Origin: MAG-120531 sp038125995
Lineage (GTDB): Bacteria; Bacteroidota; Bacteroidia; Flavobacteriales; Flavobacteriaceae
Direction of reading: 5' to 3'
Assembly: GCA_038125995.1 (NCBI GenBank)
Contig: JAYPEX010000014.1
Span: 1-40,802 of the forward strand
DNA: 40,802 bases
The position numbers and the translations under genes were made by a program. Shown here one piece after another: positions 33,574 to 40,802 of this stretch; the stretch's first letter is position 1; every line of letters starts with the position of its first letter. The notes beneath the pieces were generated by a model, which did not search any database, was not told the DNA's origin, and worked only from the letters and a program-made list of their open reading frames with translations.

Positions 33574-35265
33574 TTAGTCATTTGTTCTAAATCTGAGATT
33601 TTGAATTAAAATACTGAACACTACTACTAAAACACACCCAAGAAGGTTGAGCCATATATAGGACATCCATTCTAAATAATAGACGATTAGTATTAAAATC
33701 TGGGTGATAATTGCAGCTCTAAAAACAGCTTTTCCGTGGATGAATTTTATAAAAAATGCGATTAAAAAGATTCCTAGAATATTACCGTAGAAAATAGATC
33801 CTATAATATTCACTAATTGAATGAGATTGTCAAAGAGGTTTGCTATAGAAGCAATTCCAATGGCGATAAGTCCCCATGCTAATGTAAATAATTTGGAGGC
33901 CTTGAGATAGTGTTCTGCGGTTTCTTTTTTCTTGTGATGCCTTTGATAGAGATCAATAGCAGTAATGGTGCCAAGAGCATTGAGTTCAGAGGCTGAGGAT
34001 GACATCGCAGCCGACATAATCACAGCGAGAAGCAAACCTATTAGGCCAATGGGTAGATTGTTGAGTATGTAGTGAATGAATACGTAATCCTTGTCGTTTG
34101 ACTCTAGTTCTGGAGCTGCTTTTTCAAGAAGTTCCTTTGCGGCTTTTCTGTAGTATTTTTCATCTGAATCGATGGACTTAAGGATTTTTTTTGTGCTGTA
34201 TATTCGTGATGGATCCTCAGAATTTAGAGCATCGATATAATTCAATTGAGCCTGCTTTTTATCCTTTTCAAGATTTTGATATTTGTCCTCCAACACCTTA
34301 AAGTTTTCTCTGTAATTAGATGCGATCAAACGCTCTTTGGTTAAGGGATTAAAGTGAATAGGGCTTGGGTTGATTTGATAAAATACAAAAACCATTACAC
34401 CTGTGAGCAGTATAAAGAACTGCATAGGCACTTTTAAGAGCCCGTTAAAGATGAGTCCAAGACGACTTTCTCTGATGGATTTACCAGTTAAATAGCGTTG
34501 AACCTGACTTTGATCAGTTCCAAAATAAGACAATGCTAGAAAGAATCCTCCGGTAAGTCCACTCCAAATGGTATACCTGCTACTGGTGTCAATACTAAAA
34601 TCTAAGATGTTGAGTTTGTCATGAGCCGCTGCTAATGAAAGCGTATTGTTAAAGTCGAGCTCAGATGGAAAACTATTTAAAATGTAGAAAAAAGCGAGTG
34701 TCATTCCAGAAAACATGATGAACATCTGTTGTTTTTGAGTGACATTTACTGCTTTAGTTCCACCGCTTACTGTGTAAATCATCACTGATATTCCAATAAT
34801 GATGACTAGAATCCGAAGTGGCCACCCCAAAATCACTGATAGGATAATGGCTGGTGCAAAGATGGTAATTCCAGCAGCAAGACCTCTTTGAATTAAAAAG
34901 AGTAGTGCGGTAAGTGTTCTTGTTTGAACTCCAAAACGATTTTCTAAGAACTCATAGGCTGTTCTGACCTTCAGTTTGTAATAGAGTGGAATAAACACTA
35001 CACAAATGACAATCATGGCTAGAGGAAGTCCAAAATAAAATTGAACAAATCCCATTCCATCGTGGAAGGCTTGACCAGGGGTAGATAAGAATGTAATTGC
35101 AGATGCTTGTGTGGCCATGACCGATAAACCGATCGTCCACCATGGAGTGTTGTTTCCAGCGAGTACATAGTCTTCAACGTTTTGAGCCCCTTTTGTTTTC
35201 CAATAACCGTATCCGATAATGAACAATAGGGTTCCTATGAGGATCATCCAATCAATAGTACTCAT
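33574..35265 (-). CDS. Sodium:solute symporter (SSS family)
   Basis: A 563-aa SSS-family transporter with about 13 membrane segments. DYVLAGNNTPWWTIGLSVMATQASAITFLSTPGQAF (about 32-67) is the typical sodium-binding region. Around residues 306-395 a charged, lysine- and glutamate-rich stretch predicted to be coiled-coil-like separates two membrane segments. It is last in a tight operon behind a PIG-L deacetylase and a 28-aa membrane peptide (1-bp spacings), so it probably imports a product released by the deacetylase, such as a sugar or amino-sugar; the substrate is inferred. Confidence 0.92.
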   Translation of the reverse strand: MSTIDWMILIGTLLFIIGYGYWKTKGAQNVEDYVLAGNNTPWWTIGLSVMATQASAITFLSTPGQAFHDGMGFVQFYFGLPLAMIVICVVFIPLYYKLKVRTAYEFLENRFGVQTRTLTALLFLIQRGLAAGITIFAPAIILSVILGWPLRILVIIIGISVMIYTVSGGTKAVNVTQKQQMFIMFSGMTLAFFYILNSFPSELDFNNTLSLAAAHDKLNILDFSIDTSSRYTIWSGLTGGFFLALSYFGTDQSQVQRYLTGKSIRESRLGLIFNGLLKVPMQFFILLTGVMVFVFYQINPSPIHFNPLTKERLIASNYRENFKVLEDKYQNLEKDKKQAQLNYIDALNSEDPSRIYSTKKILKSIDSDEKYYRKAAKELLEKAAPELESNDKDYVFIHYILNNLPIGLIGLLLAVIMSAAMSSSASELNALGTITAIDLYQRHHKKKETAEHYLKASKLFTLAWGLIAIGIASIANLFDNLIQLVNIIGSIFYGNILGIFLIAFFIKFIHGKAVFRAAIITQILILIVYYLEWMSYIWLNLLGCVLVVVFSILIQNLRFRTND

Positions 35266-35266
35266 A

Positions 35267-35353
35267 TTAGAAGTTGGTATTTAAAAGGTAAAACAAAAAA
35301 ATGTAGATCGCATTTGCAGCGAGCACTAAACCATACCAAGAATTCCACTTCAT
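35267..35353 (-). CDS. 28-aa single-span membrane peptide
   Basis: A small reading frame from ATG 35353 to TAA 35267. It begins MKWNSWYGLVLAANAIY and ends FYLLNTNF, i.e. one hydrophobic span of about 20 residues with no charge after Lys2. The ATG follows the PIG-L stop by one base and its own stop precedes the symporter ATG by one base; both junctions read TAA-T-ATG. This regular spacing argues for real translation. It may be a small accessory subunit of the symporter, by analogy with DUF4212; function unknown. Confidence 0.7.
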   Translation of the reverse strand: MKWNSWYGLVLAANAIYIFLFYLLNTNF

Positions 35354-35354
35354 A

Positions 35355-37856
35355 TTAATTATTTTTTTGTGATAATAGGTTTGCGAATAGTTTATAAGCG
35401 CCCGCAACTCCTGCAGGAAGTTCTCTAAAAAAGCTAATACCTGTATAGATATAGGTTCCTTTTCCATAAGGAGCAATCAATAAACTACCTTGTTTTGGTG
35501 TTTCACCTAAATCGTTCATTTCTAAAGGAGCTACGAATTTTGAATCCCATTGATTAGGAAAATACAAGCCTCGCTCTTGAACCCAATTGTCAAAATCTTC
35601 TTCAGTAATTTTATTGGGATTGTTCAAAACGGGATGTTCAGGAATTAAAAATCTCACTTTTGCATTTTCTTCAGAAACACGATCTCTTGATAATTGAAGC
35701 GAATAGGGTGATGCGTCCGATAAATCCATACCAGATCTTCCACTAGTATTGTATTGTGTAATTAAGGTTCCTCCCTGGTAAACATAATCTAGTAATATAG
35801 TTTGTTTAGTTCTCAATTCTGGATGGACATTGTAGGCTCTTATGCCTAAAACTAAAGCATCATAGGCTTCTAATAGTTCTGAATTAATCGATTCTATAGA
35901 AATTAAGTCAACTTGATATCCTATTTGTTCTAAACTTTCAGGTACCTGATCTCCAGCCCCCATGATATAAGCAATACGTTCTCCTCTTTTTTCAATAGAG
36001 AGTTTAACTGCTTTAAATGAGGCGGGTAGTAAGACATCTTGTTTGGGTATATGATCGTAATCAATAACAATATGTTGTTTGTCGTAAAATTGATTGTCAA
36101 TTTTTGCTTTAGCCTTGATGGTATAGCTTCCTTCTGATTTGGATGGAGTCAATTTAAAAGAAAACAGTTGTGATTCACCTGGGCTTTCAAAGACAAATAC
36201 ATGTTTTTTAGGTTCAATACTCCATGAGTCAGGAATCTCTAAAAAGACTTCACCTTTGATAGAATTGCTAAGTGCTTTGACTTTGACTTGAACGGTCTTA
36301 GGTGATTCATCTGTAAAAAGACTCACTTGGTCTTTAAATTCTAGACTGATATTAGGAAGAATACTAAAATTGGTTAGAAATTCACCTTTATCAGGTTTAG
36401 AAGTACGATATACAGCAGCCCTTTCTATCGGAATTGAAATACCATTTATTGTTAAATGAATATTGAATTGTATGGGATTAGGAGTATTTGGAAGACCGAT
36501 AAAATCGACATTATTTGAGGTGTACATTCCGATACTATTTGAGGCATTTTCAAGCCAATAAGGAGTATTGTATGGCGTTCCTTGGTCTAGATGCACATTT
36601 AATTTAGTGCTTTTCTTTTGATTGTTTTCAAGTGAAAATTGTTTGATTGAATTAACTATTTGAAAATTGGATTCCACTTTTTGAATGCTTACTCGGTTGT
36701 TGGATCGATTAATGGTTTCAAGAATGAATTGGACATCATTACCAGGGTTAGTATACTCTTTGGTTGCATTTGCCTCAATAAAAATTCCATTTACTCCCAA
36801 TATGAAATCAACCAATTCTTTTGTTTTCTCGCGTTTCCAAAAGCTGTCTTCTAAATTATTGAGTAGGGTATAGGCATGGAGTAATACTGGAGTATGTGTT
36901 GAAGGATCGGCATAGTTAAAATTTTCTTCAAGGGGTTTGAGAAGCTGTTCTATCGCATGCCCACCTTTTATTCGATTCCAAGTGGTATCAATTCCTTCAA
37001 AGAGATCTCCTGTTGAGATTTTACTACCCTTGATAAGTTCTAGATATTCGTTTTCTGAACCTCTTTGTAAACGCCGTCCAAAACCTTGACAAAGGTGCTG
37101 ACTGCTAGCTATCGAAGCAATCTCATTGTTAGAGATTCCCAGTGAAGGATAGTATACACCCACATCGTATTTTAAAAGGTTATCCTTGTTAGCATCTTCA
37201 AATTTTTCAACTGATCCGTAAAACCACCAAGAGGTATTGTAAAATAAACGTTTAGGTTTCCAAGATTCAGTTGCAGTTCTAAGCGGAAATAATTCTGTAT
37301 TGTCTATTAAATCAAAGGCTTCCACAGAAAGAATGGCAGATGTGGTGTGATGTCCGTGGGTACTACCGGGGGTTCTATGATCAAAACGATTGATGATCAC
37401 GTCTGGTTTGAACAAGCGAATCCGGTCGATGATGTCAGTTAAAAGTTCATTTTTGTCCCATATTCTTAAGGTTTCGTTTGGATGTTTGGAAAACCCAAAA
37501 TCATTAGCTCTTGTAAAATACTGCTCTCCACCGTCAATGGAACGTGCTTTTTTGAGCTCTTCGGTTCTCAAAACTCCCAAGAGCTCTCGTATTTCAGTAC
37601 CTATAAGGTTTTGACCTCCATCACCTCTTGTCATTGCTAAATAGGCAGTTTTAGCGTGTAATTGATGGGTTAGATAAGCTATTAATCGTGTGTTTTCATC
37701 GTCAGGGTGTGCTGCTACAAACATCACTCTTCCTAGGAAATTGAGCTTTTGTAAATCTAAATGTAGTTCAGAAGAAGATTTACTACTGGGCAGTTGTGCA
37801 AACAGATGAAGGTTGCAAAAAAGAAGTAAACTAAAAAATAATGAGCGTATGTTCAT
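35355..37856 (-). CDS. Secreted PIG-L family deacetylase, multidomain
   Basis: An 833-aa exported protein (signal peptide 1-20, LFAQ end). Residues about 35-270 are a LmbE/PIG-L zinc deacetylase domain: AAHPDDENTRLIAYL with the HPDDE metal ligands, TRGDGGQNLIG and GSTHGHHTTSAI. The middle (about 350-610) looks like beta-rich, NPCBM/immunoglobulin-type domains. The C-terminal part (YIMGAGDQVPESLEQIG, LGIRAYNVHPE, GGTLITQYN) resembles a ThuA/glutamine-amidotransferase-like fold. Family members remove N-acetyl groups from amino sugars. It leads the operon with the membrane peptide and symporter. Confidence 0.9.
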   Translation of the reverse strand: MNIRSLFFSLLLFCNLHLFAQLPSSKSSSELHLDLQKLNFLGRVMFVAAHPDDENTRLIAYLTHQLHAKTAYLAMTRGDGGQNLIGTEIRELLGVLRTEELKKARSIDGGEQYFTRANDFGFSKHPNETLRIWDKNELLTDIIDRIRLFKPDVIINRFDHRTPGSTHGHHTTSAILSVEAFDLIDNTELFPLRTATESWKPKRLFYNTSWWFYGSVEKFEDANKDNLLKYDVGVYYPSLGISNNEIASIASSQHLCQGFGRRLQRGSENEYLELIKGSKISTGDLFEGIDTTWNRIKGGHAIEQLLKPLEENFNYADPSTHTPVLLHAYTLLNNLEDSFWKREKTKELVDFILGVNGIFIEANATKEYTNPGNDVQFILETINRSNNRVSIQKVESNFQIVNSIKQFSLENNQKKSTKLNVHLDQGTPYNTPYWLENASNSIGMYTSNNVDFIGLPNTPNPIQFNIHLTINGISIPIERAAVYRTSKPDKGEFLTNFSILPNISLEFKDQVSLFTDESPKTVQVKVKALSNSIKGEVFLEIPDSWSIEPKKHVFVFESPGESQLFSFKLTPSKSEGSYTIKAKAKIDNQFYDKQHIVIDYDHIPKQDVLLPASFKAVKLSIEKRGERIAYIMGAGDQVPESLEQIGYQVDLISIESINSELLEAYDALVLGIRAYNVHPELRTKQTILLDYVYQGGTLITQYNTSGRSGMDLSDASPYSLQLSRDRVSEENAKVRFLIPEHPVLNNPNKITEEDFDNWVQERGLYFPNQWDSKFVAPLEMNDLGETPKQGSLLIAPYGKGTYIYTGISFFRELPAGVAGAYKLFANLLSQKNN

Positions 37857-37893
37857 AGGATTCCTTTTGAACCAAAATACAATATTTTAGTTC

Positions 37894-38472
37894 TTAGGAA
37901 TTACAAAATTTTGTTAATGTTTGGTAGACTAGTGCTGTTGGTAAACCTACAACGTTATTAAATGATCCCTCTATTTTTTCGACAGCAATTAAACCGATCC
38001 ACTCTTGGATCCCATAAGCACCAGCTTTGTCATAAGGTTTGTATTTATTAATATAAAAGTCAATATCCTCACTTGAAATATTATTGAATTTAACCTTGGT
38101 AATCGAATTGACCACCATTTGTTTTTGAGTAGAAGTAAAGCAGACTGAGGTATAGACCTCATGCCAATTTCCAGAGAGTAGCCCTAATATTTCTAATGCA
38201 TGATTGTAGTCAGAGGGTTTTCCAAGAGCTTTGTTTTTAAACCAAACAATGGTGTCTGAAGTAATGAGTACCTCATCATCAGATAATCCTTCTTTCAAGG
38301 GTGCTGCCTTTAAAATAGCTAAATAATCGGTAATTTCCTCTTTGACTAAATGATTGGGGTATTCTTCTGCAACTTCTTGGATCCTGATTTCAACATCAAT
38401 TCCCATTTCTTTAAAAAAGTTTTTCCTTCTGGGAGAAGAAGATCCCAATACTACTTTACAATTCAAATCCAT
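37894..38472 (-). CDS. maf: Maf-family nucleotide pyrophosphatase
   Basis: A 192-aa Maf protein, a house-cleaning pyrophosphatase that hydrolyses non-canonical nucleoside triphosphates such as dTTP/UTP or modified bases. The N-terminus VVLGSSSPRRKNFFKEMG has the SSSPRR motif, SDTIVWF and the KPxDxxxA-like KPSDYNHALE follow, then YKPYDKAGAYGIQEW and NVVGLPT. It follows kdsC by 3 bp in the usual Flavobacteriaceae order DUF2520, kdsC, maf. Confidence 0.95.
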   Translation of the reverse strand: MDLNCKVVLGSSSPRRKNFFKEMGIDVEIRIQEVAEEYPNHLVKEEITDYLAILKAAPLKEGLSDDEVLITSDTIVWFKNKALGKPSDYNHALEILGLLSGNWHEVYTSVCFTSTQKQMVVNSITKVKFNNISSEDIDFYINKYKPYDKAGAYGIQEWIGLIAVEKIEGSFNNVVGLPTALVYQTLTKFCNS

Positions 38473-38475
38473 GAA

Positions 38476-38997
38476 CTAATCGTTTTTCGCATCGTATGCA
38501 GGAGGCCAATCACCTCTAACTTTAAGAACCTGTTCAATCACATCTCTAACGCACTCATCACCTCCAATTCGATGTGAGATATAATGAGCTACTTCTTTTA
38601 CTTCAGGAACTGCATCTTGTGGACAAGTCGCTAATCCAACTGCTTTTAAAGGTGGAATGTCAGGAATATCATCTCCCATATAGAGTATATTTTCTGGTTG
38701 AGTCCCTGATTTTTGAATAAAATCTTTAAAGGCATCCATCTTGTATGAAACTCCTAAATAGATGTGTTCAACCCCAAGTGCAGCAAATCGTTTTCGAACC
38801 CCAGGATCGGTTCCTCCAGAGATCAAACAAATGGTATATCCTAGGTTTAGGGCTTGCTTTACAGCATAACCGTCTTTAACACTGACTGTTCGTAATAATT
38901 GACCTTGTTCACTAATTTGAACGGTTCCATCGGTAAATACACCATCCACATCAAATATAAAGGTGTCAATTTTAAATAAGTATTCTTTATAACTCAT
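38476..38997 (-). CDS. kdsC: KDO-8-phosphate phosphatase (KdsC-like HAD)
   Basis: A 173-aa HAD-family phosphatase of the KdsC type, which removes phosphate from 3-deoxy-D-manno-octulosonate 8-phosphate for lipopolysaccharide core synthesis. Motif I is FIFDVDGVFTDG (13-24) with the nucleophile Asp, motif II the ISGGTDPGV stretch, and motif III MGDDIPDIPPLKAVGLATCPQDA. It overlaps the DUF2520 gene by 11 bp and precedes maf by 3 bp. Confidence 0.93.
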   Translation of the reverse strand: MSYKEYLFKIDTFIFDVDGVFTDGTVQISEQGQLLRTVSVKDGYAVKQALNLGYTICLISGGTDPGVRKRFAALGVEHIYLGVSYKMDAFKDFIQKSGTQPENILYMGDDIPDIPPLKAVGLATCPQDAVPEVKEVAHYISHRIGGDECVRDVIEQVLKVRGDWPPAYDAKND

Positions 38998-39739
38998 TGT
39001 ATAAGTCTTTTATGGCATTGCTTAACTGCTCGTATCTATTTTTATGCTTTATATCTTTGATCATTTTTAAATGTTCTTCGATGGTTTCTAGATCATTTCT
39101 TCTAGCGGGACCTGATTGAATCATTTTGGGATCAAAAGCTACTGCATTTTTAGCAGTTTGAAGAATCAATTCATTTAATAAATCACTAGGAAGTTCAAAA
39201 TCGGTCAAAAGTTCTTTGCTCACTCCAAAAAGATAATTGCTAAAATTATTGGCAAAGACGGCAGCCAAATGAACTTCTTTGCGTTTTTTTGAATCGAGCT
39301 CTCGAACATCAGTTGATAGGATACTAGCTAAGTTTTCTAACGCATTAAATGTCTTTTTGTTTTTTGCTTCAAGTAAAACTGGTACTTGATCAAATTTGAC
39401 AAAACGCTTAGAATTATAGGTTTGCAGAGGGTAAAAAACTCCTGCATTTTCTGAACTTAAACTATTTAAAGAAAATGAGCCTGCGCAATGAGCAATTATC
39501 GACTGATGAACACCTATTGCAGCTTCACATTCTTTGATTGCTGAATCCGATACCGCCAACAAAATTACATCAGATAACTTGGCTTTTTTAAAGTCAGTTG
39601 TGGTTGTTGTTTTAGTAAAATAATGAAGTGCTTCTTTGGATCTACCTATGATTTGTAAATGGACCTGATCACTTTCAACAAATGCGTGATATAAATTACG
39701 AGCAAGAGCTCCAGTACCTATAATTGTTAGTTCAATCAT
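38987..39739 (-). CDS. DUF2520 Rossmann-fold protein
   Basis: A 250-aa protein with an N-terminal Rossmann-like domain (LTIIGTGALARNLYHAF, 4-20) and a C-terminal DUF2520 all-helical domain (KRKEVHLAAVFANNFSNYLFGVSKELL, about 156-182, then LILQTAKNAVAFDPKMIQSGPARRNDLETIEEHLKMI). It resembles ProC/6-phosphogluconate dehydrogenase-type NAD(P)-binding proteins; the reaction is unknown. It leads the operon with kdsC and maf and diverges from the cytochrome c biogenesis gene. Confidence 0.9.
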   Translation of the reverse strand: MIELTIIGTGALARNLYHAFVESDQVHLQIIGRSKEALHYFTKTTTTTDFKKAKLSDVILLAVSDSAIKECEAAIGVHQSIIAHCAGSFSLNSLSSENAGVFYPLQTYNSKRFVKFDQVPVLLEAKNKKTFNALENLASILSTDVRELDSKKRKEVHLAAVFANNFSNYLFGVSKELLTDFELPSDLLNELILQTAKNAVAFDPKMIQSGPARRNDLETIEEHLKMIKDIKHKNRYEQLSNAIKDLYNEL

Positions 39740-39826
39740 ATGAGCGAAAATACAAAAAGGGAAATCAATTTCCTTAAATGCATCTTAAATTTTAAGCTAA
39801 AATTTATTTAGTAGTGAAGAAGTACT

Positions 39827-39834
39827 TACTTTTG
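39827..39834 (+). promoter_or_regulatory. -7 element before the cytochrome c biogenesis gene
   Basis: TACTTTTG is a perfect TAnnTTTG match 19 bp before the ATG at 39854; a TTT lies about 17 bp upstream as a partial -33. Confidence 0.45.
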
Positions 39835-39853
39835 CTATGCTATTTATGTTACT

Positions 39854-40802
39854 ATGGATTTAATCAAAAATTATTTGTTTTCAACCCGTTTAATGGCGGT
39901 TTTGTTTATTGTTTTTGCTATAGCAATGGGACTTGGGACTTTTATCGAGAGTTGGTACAGTACTGAAACGGCAAGAATTTGGATTTACAACACGACTTGG
40001 TTTGAAGCGATCATGCTCTTTTTTATGATTAATTTCATTGGTAATATTGCTAAATATCGCTTACTTAGAAAGGAAAAATTAGCTGTTCTTGTTCTTCACC
40101 TTGCCTGGATCTTTATCATCCTCGGTGCTTTTGTAACTCGTTATATCAGTTTTGAAGGAATGATGCCTATCAGAGAAGGGGTATCTGAAAAGGTTTTTTA
40201 TTCAGATAAAACCTACCTAACATTGATGGTTGATGGTGAAATGGACGGTCAGTTACTCAGAAGAAATTTTCAAGATGAAATTCTTGTAACACCTGAGGCA
40301 ATCAAGTCATCACTTCCGTGGAAGAAAAACTTTGATCAAACAGACTTTAAAATGGAGTTTGTAGATTTTAAACAGGGGATGACATCTGGTGTTATTGCAG
40401 ATCAAAACGGGGAGGCATTTTTAAAAATTGTGACTTCTTCAACTGGATCAAGAGATGAGCACTATATTAAAGAAGGAACTGTTGAAAACATTCACAATGT
40501 GTTATTTGCTTTTAATTCTCCCACCGAGGGGGCCATCAATATTGGTTTAAAGGATGGTAATTACTCAATTAATTCTCCTTTTGATGGAAGTTTATTGAGA
40601 ATGGCCGATCAATATACTGATCGTGTTATAGCTGATCAGACTACTGAATTGCAGTTGCGTTCACTTTACAATTTCTCTGAATTTCAATTTGTGATTCCTG
40701 AGCCGATTATTTACGGTAAAAAGGGGATCGTCAAAGCTGAAATGGGTGCTTCTGAGGCTAAAGATGCGGTTCGTTTTAAAATCACGGTAGGGGATCAATC
40801 AG
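39854..40802 (+). CDS. Cytochrome c biogenesis protein, ResB/CcsA fusion type, 5' part
   Basis: This gene is open to the window end, so only 316 codons are seen. MDLIKNYLFSTRLMAVLFIVFAIAMGLGTFIES starts a ResB (Ccs1)-like domain, with a second and third membrane segment (about 57-75 and 77-95) and a long periplasmic part beginning GMMPIREGVSEKVFY. In Flavobacteriaceae this N-terminus normally belongs to a fused CcsBA-type protein of about 1000 residues that exports and attaches haem to c-type cytochromes. The CcsA half with its WWD motif would lie beyond the window, so the fusion is inferred. Confidence 0.88.
   Translation, partial: MDLIKNYLFSTRLMAVLFIVFAIAMGLGTFIESWYSTETARIWIYNTTWFEAIMLFFMINFIGNIAKYRLLRKEKLAVLVLHLAWIFIILGAFVTRYISFEGMMPIREGVSEKVFYSDKTYLTLMVDGEMDGQLLRRNFQDEILVTPEAIKSSLPWKKNFDQTDFKMEFVDFKQGMTSGVIADQNGEAFLKIVTSSTGSRDEHYIKEGTVENIHNVLFAFNSPTEGAINIGLKDGNYSINSPFDGSLLRMADQYTDRVIADQTTELQLRSLYNFSEFQFVIPEPIIYGKKGIVKAEMGASEAKDAVRFKITVGDQS

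Noticed and set aside
35267..35476. 69-aa version of the small frame between the PIG-L and symporter genes
   Set aside because: The upstream part lies within the PIG-L 3' coding end in another frame; only the last 28 residues from ATG 35353 have family-like composition and matched junctions.
1..40802. CRISPR arrays, insertion sequences, prophage, integrases or rRNA genes
   Set aside because: No spaced direct repeats, transposase, integrase, phage structural gene or rRNA sequence was seen; the only long exact repeat is the assembly artefact in purC.

Overview
The window comes from an AT-rich marine-type member of the Bacteroidota, most likely family Flavobacteriaceae. The evidence is the gene content (DUF4290, DUF4870, DUF2520-KdsC-Maf, a fused CcsBA-type cytochrome c assembly gene, START-like/aminotransferase IV/YqgE/HU/Fmt/RecQ synteny, a SusC-like N-terminal extension on the TonB receptor), the lack of clear Shine-Dalgarno sequences, and repeated promoter elements of the Bacteroidota form TAnnTTTG. 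It looks like draft or metagenome assembly: a 100-N gap sits inside purC and is flanked by an identical 55-bp repeat, so the gap is probably artificial.

Layout. 1-10.9 kb: core genes. A secreted protein of unknown function, mnmE, a DUF4870 membrane protein, dnaN, a SAM hydrolase (DUF62), phoH, purC, then an acetate module (DUF4212 small subunit, sodium/acetate-type symporter, acs). 11.0-23.2 kb: a dense photobiology island with two divergent arms. The leftward arm is an FeS-type (6-4) photolyase, an unusual photolyase-like flavoprotein, SRPBCC protein, SDR, TonB-dependent receptor, CarH/LitR-type B12 photoreceptor-regulator and flavin reductase. The rightward arm is a eukaryote-type 6-pyruvoyl-tetrahydropterin synthase, FolE, a 44-aa DUF2256 zinc-ribbon-like protein, DASH cryptochrome, DUF2805 protein and class I CPD photolyase. 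23.2-31.9 kb: tRNA-Met and housekeeping genes (START-like protein, degenerate class IV aminotransferase, YqgE, HU, fmt, recQ, AAA ATPase, DUF493, DUF4290, murA, GNAT). 32.0-37.9 kb: secreted M20 amidohydrolase, then a PIG-L deacetylase, a 28-aa membrane peptide and a sodium:solute symporter in one tight operon. 37.9-40.8 kb: maf, kdsC, a DUF2520 protein, and the 5' part of a ResB/CcsA cytochrome c biogenesis gene that leaves the window.

The most interesting part is the photobiology island. Two of its promoters carry nearly the same 32-bp inverted repeat (TTGTTTAAC, 14 bp, GTTAAACAA) laid over the -7 element TAAATTTG. One lies in front of the pterin/DASH/CPD arm, and the other in front of the operon that encodes the B12 photoreceptor itself. 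The simplest reading is that the cobalamin photoreceptor represses both arms in the dark, and that light releases DNA repair photolyases, flavin reductase and a biopterin-like pterin pathway together. Four photolyase/cryptochrome paralogs from four different clades sit within about 7 kb. Operator ownership, the pterin role and the receptor's substrate are inference.
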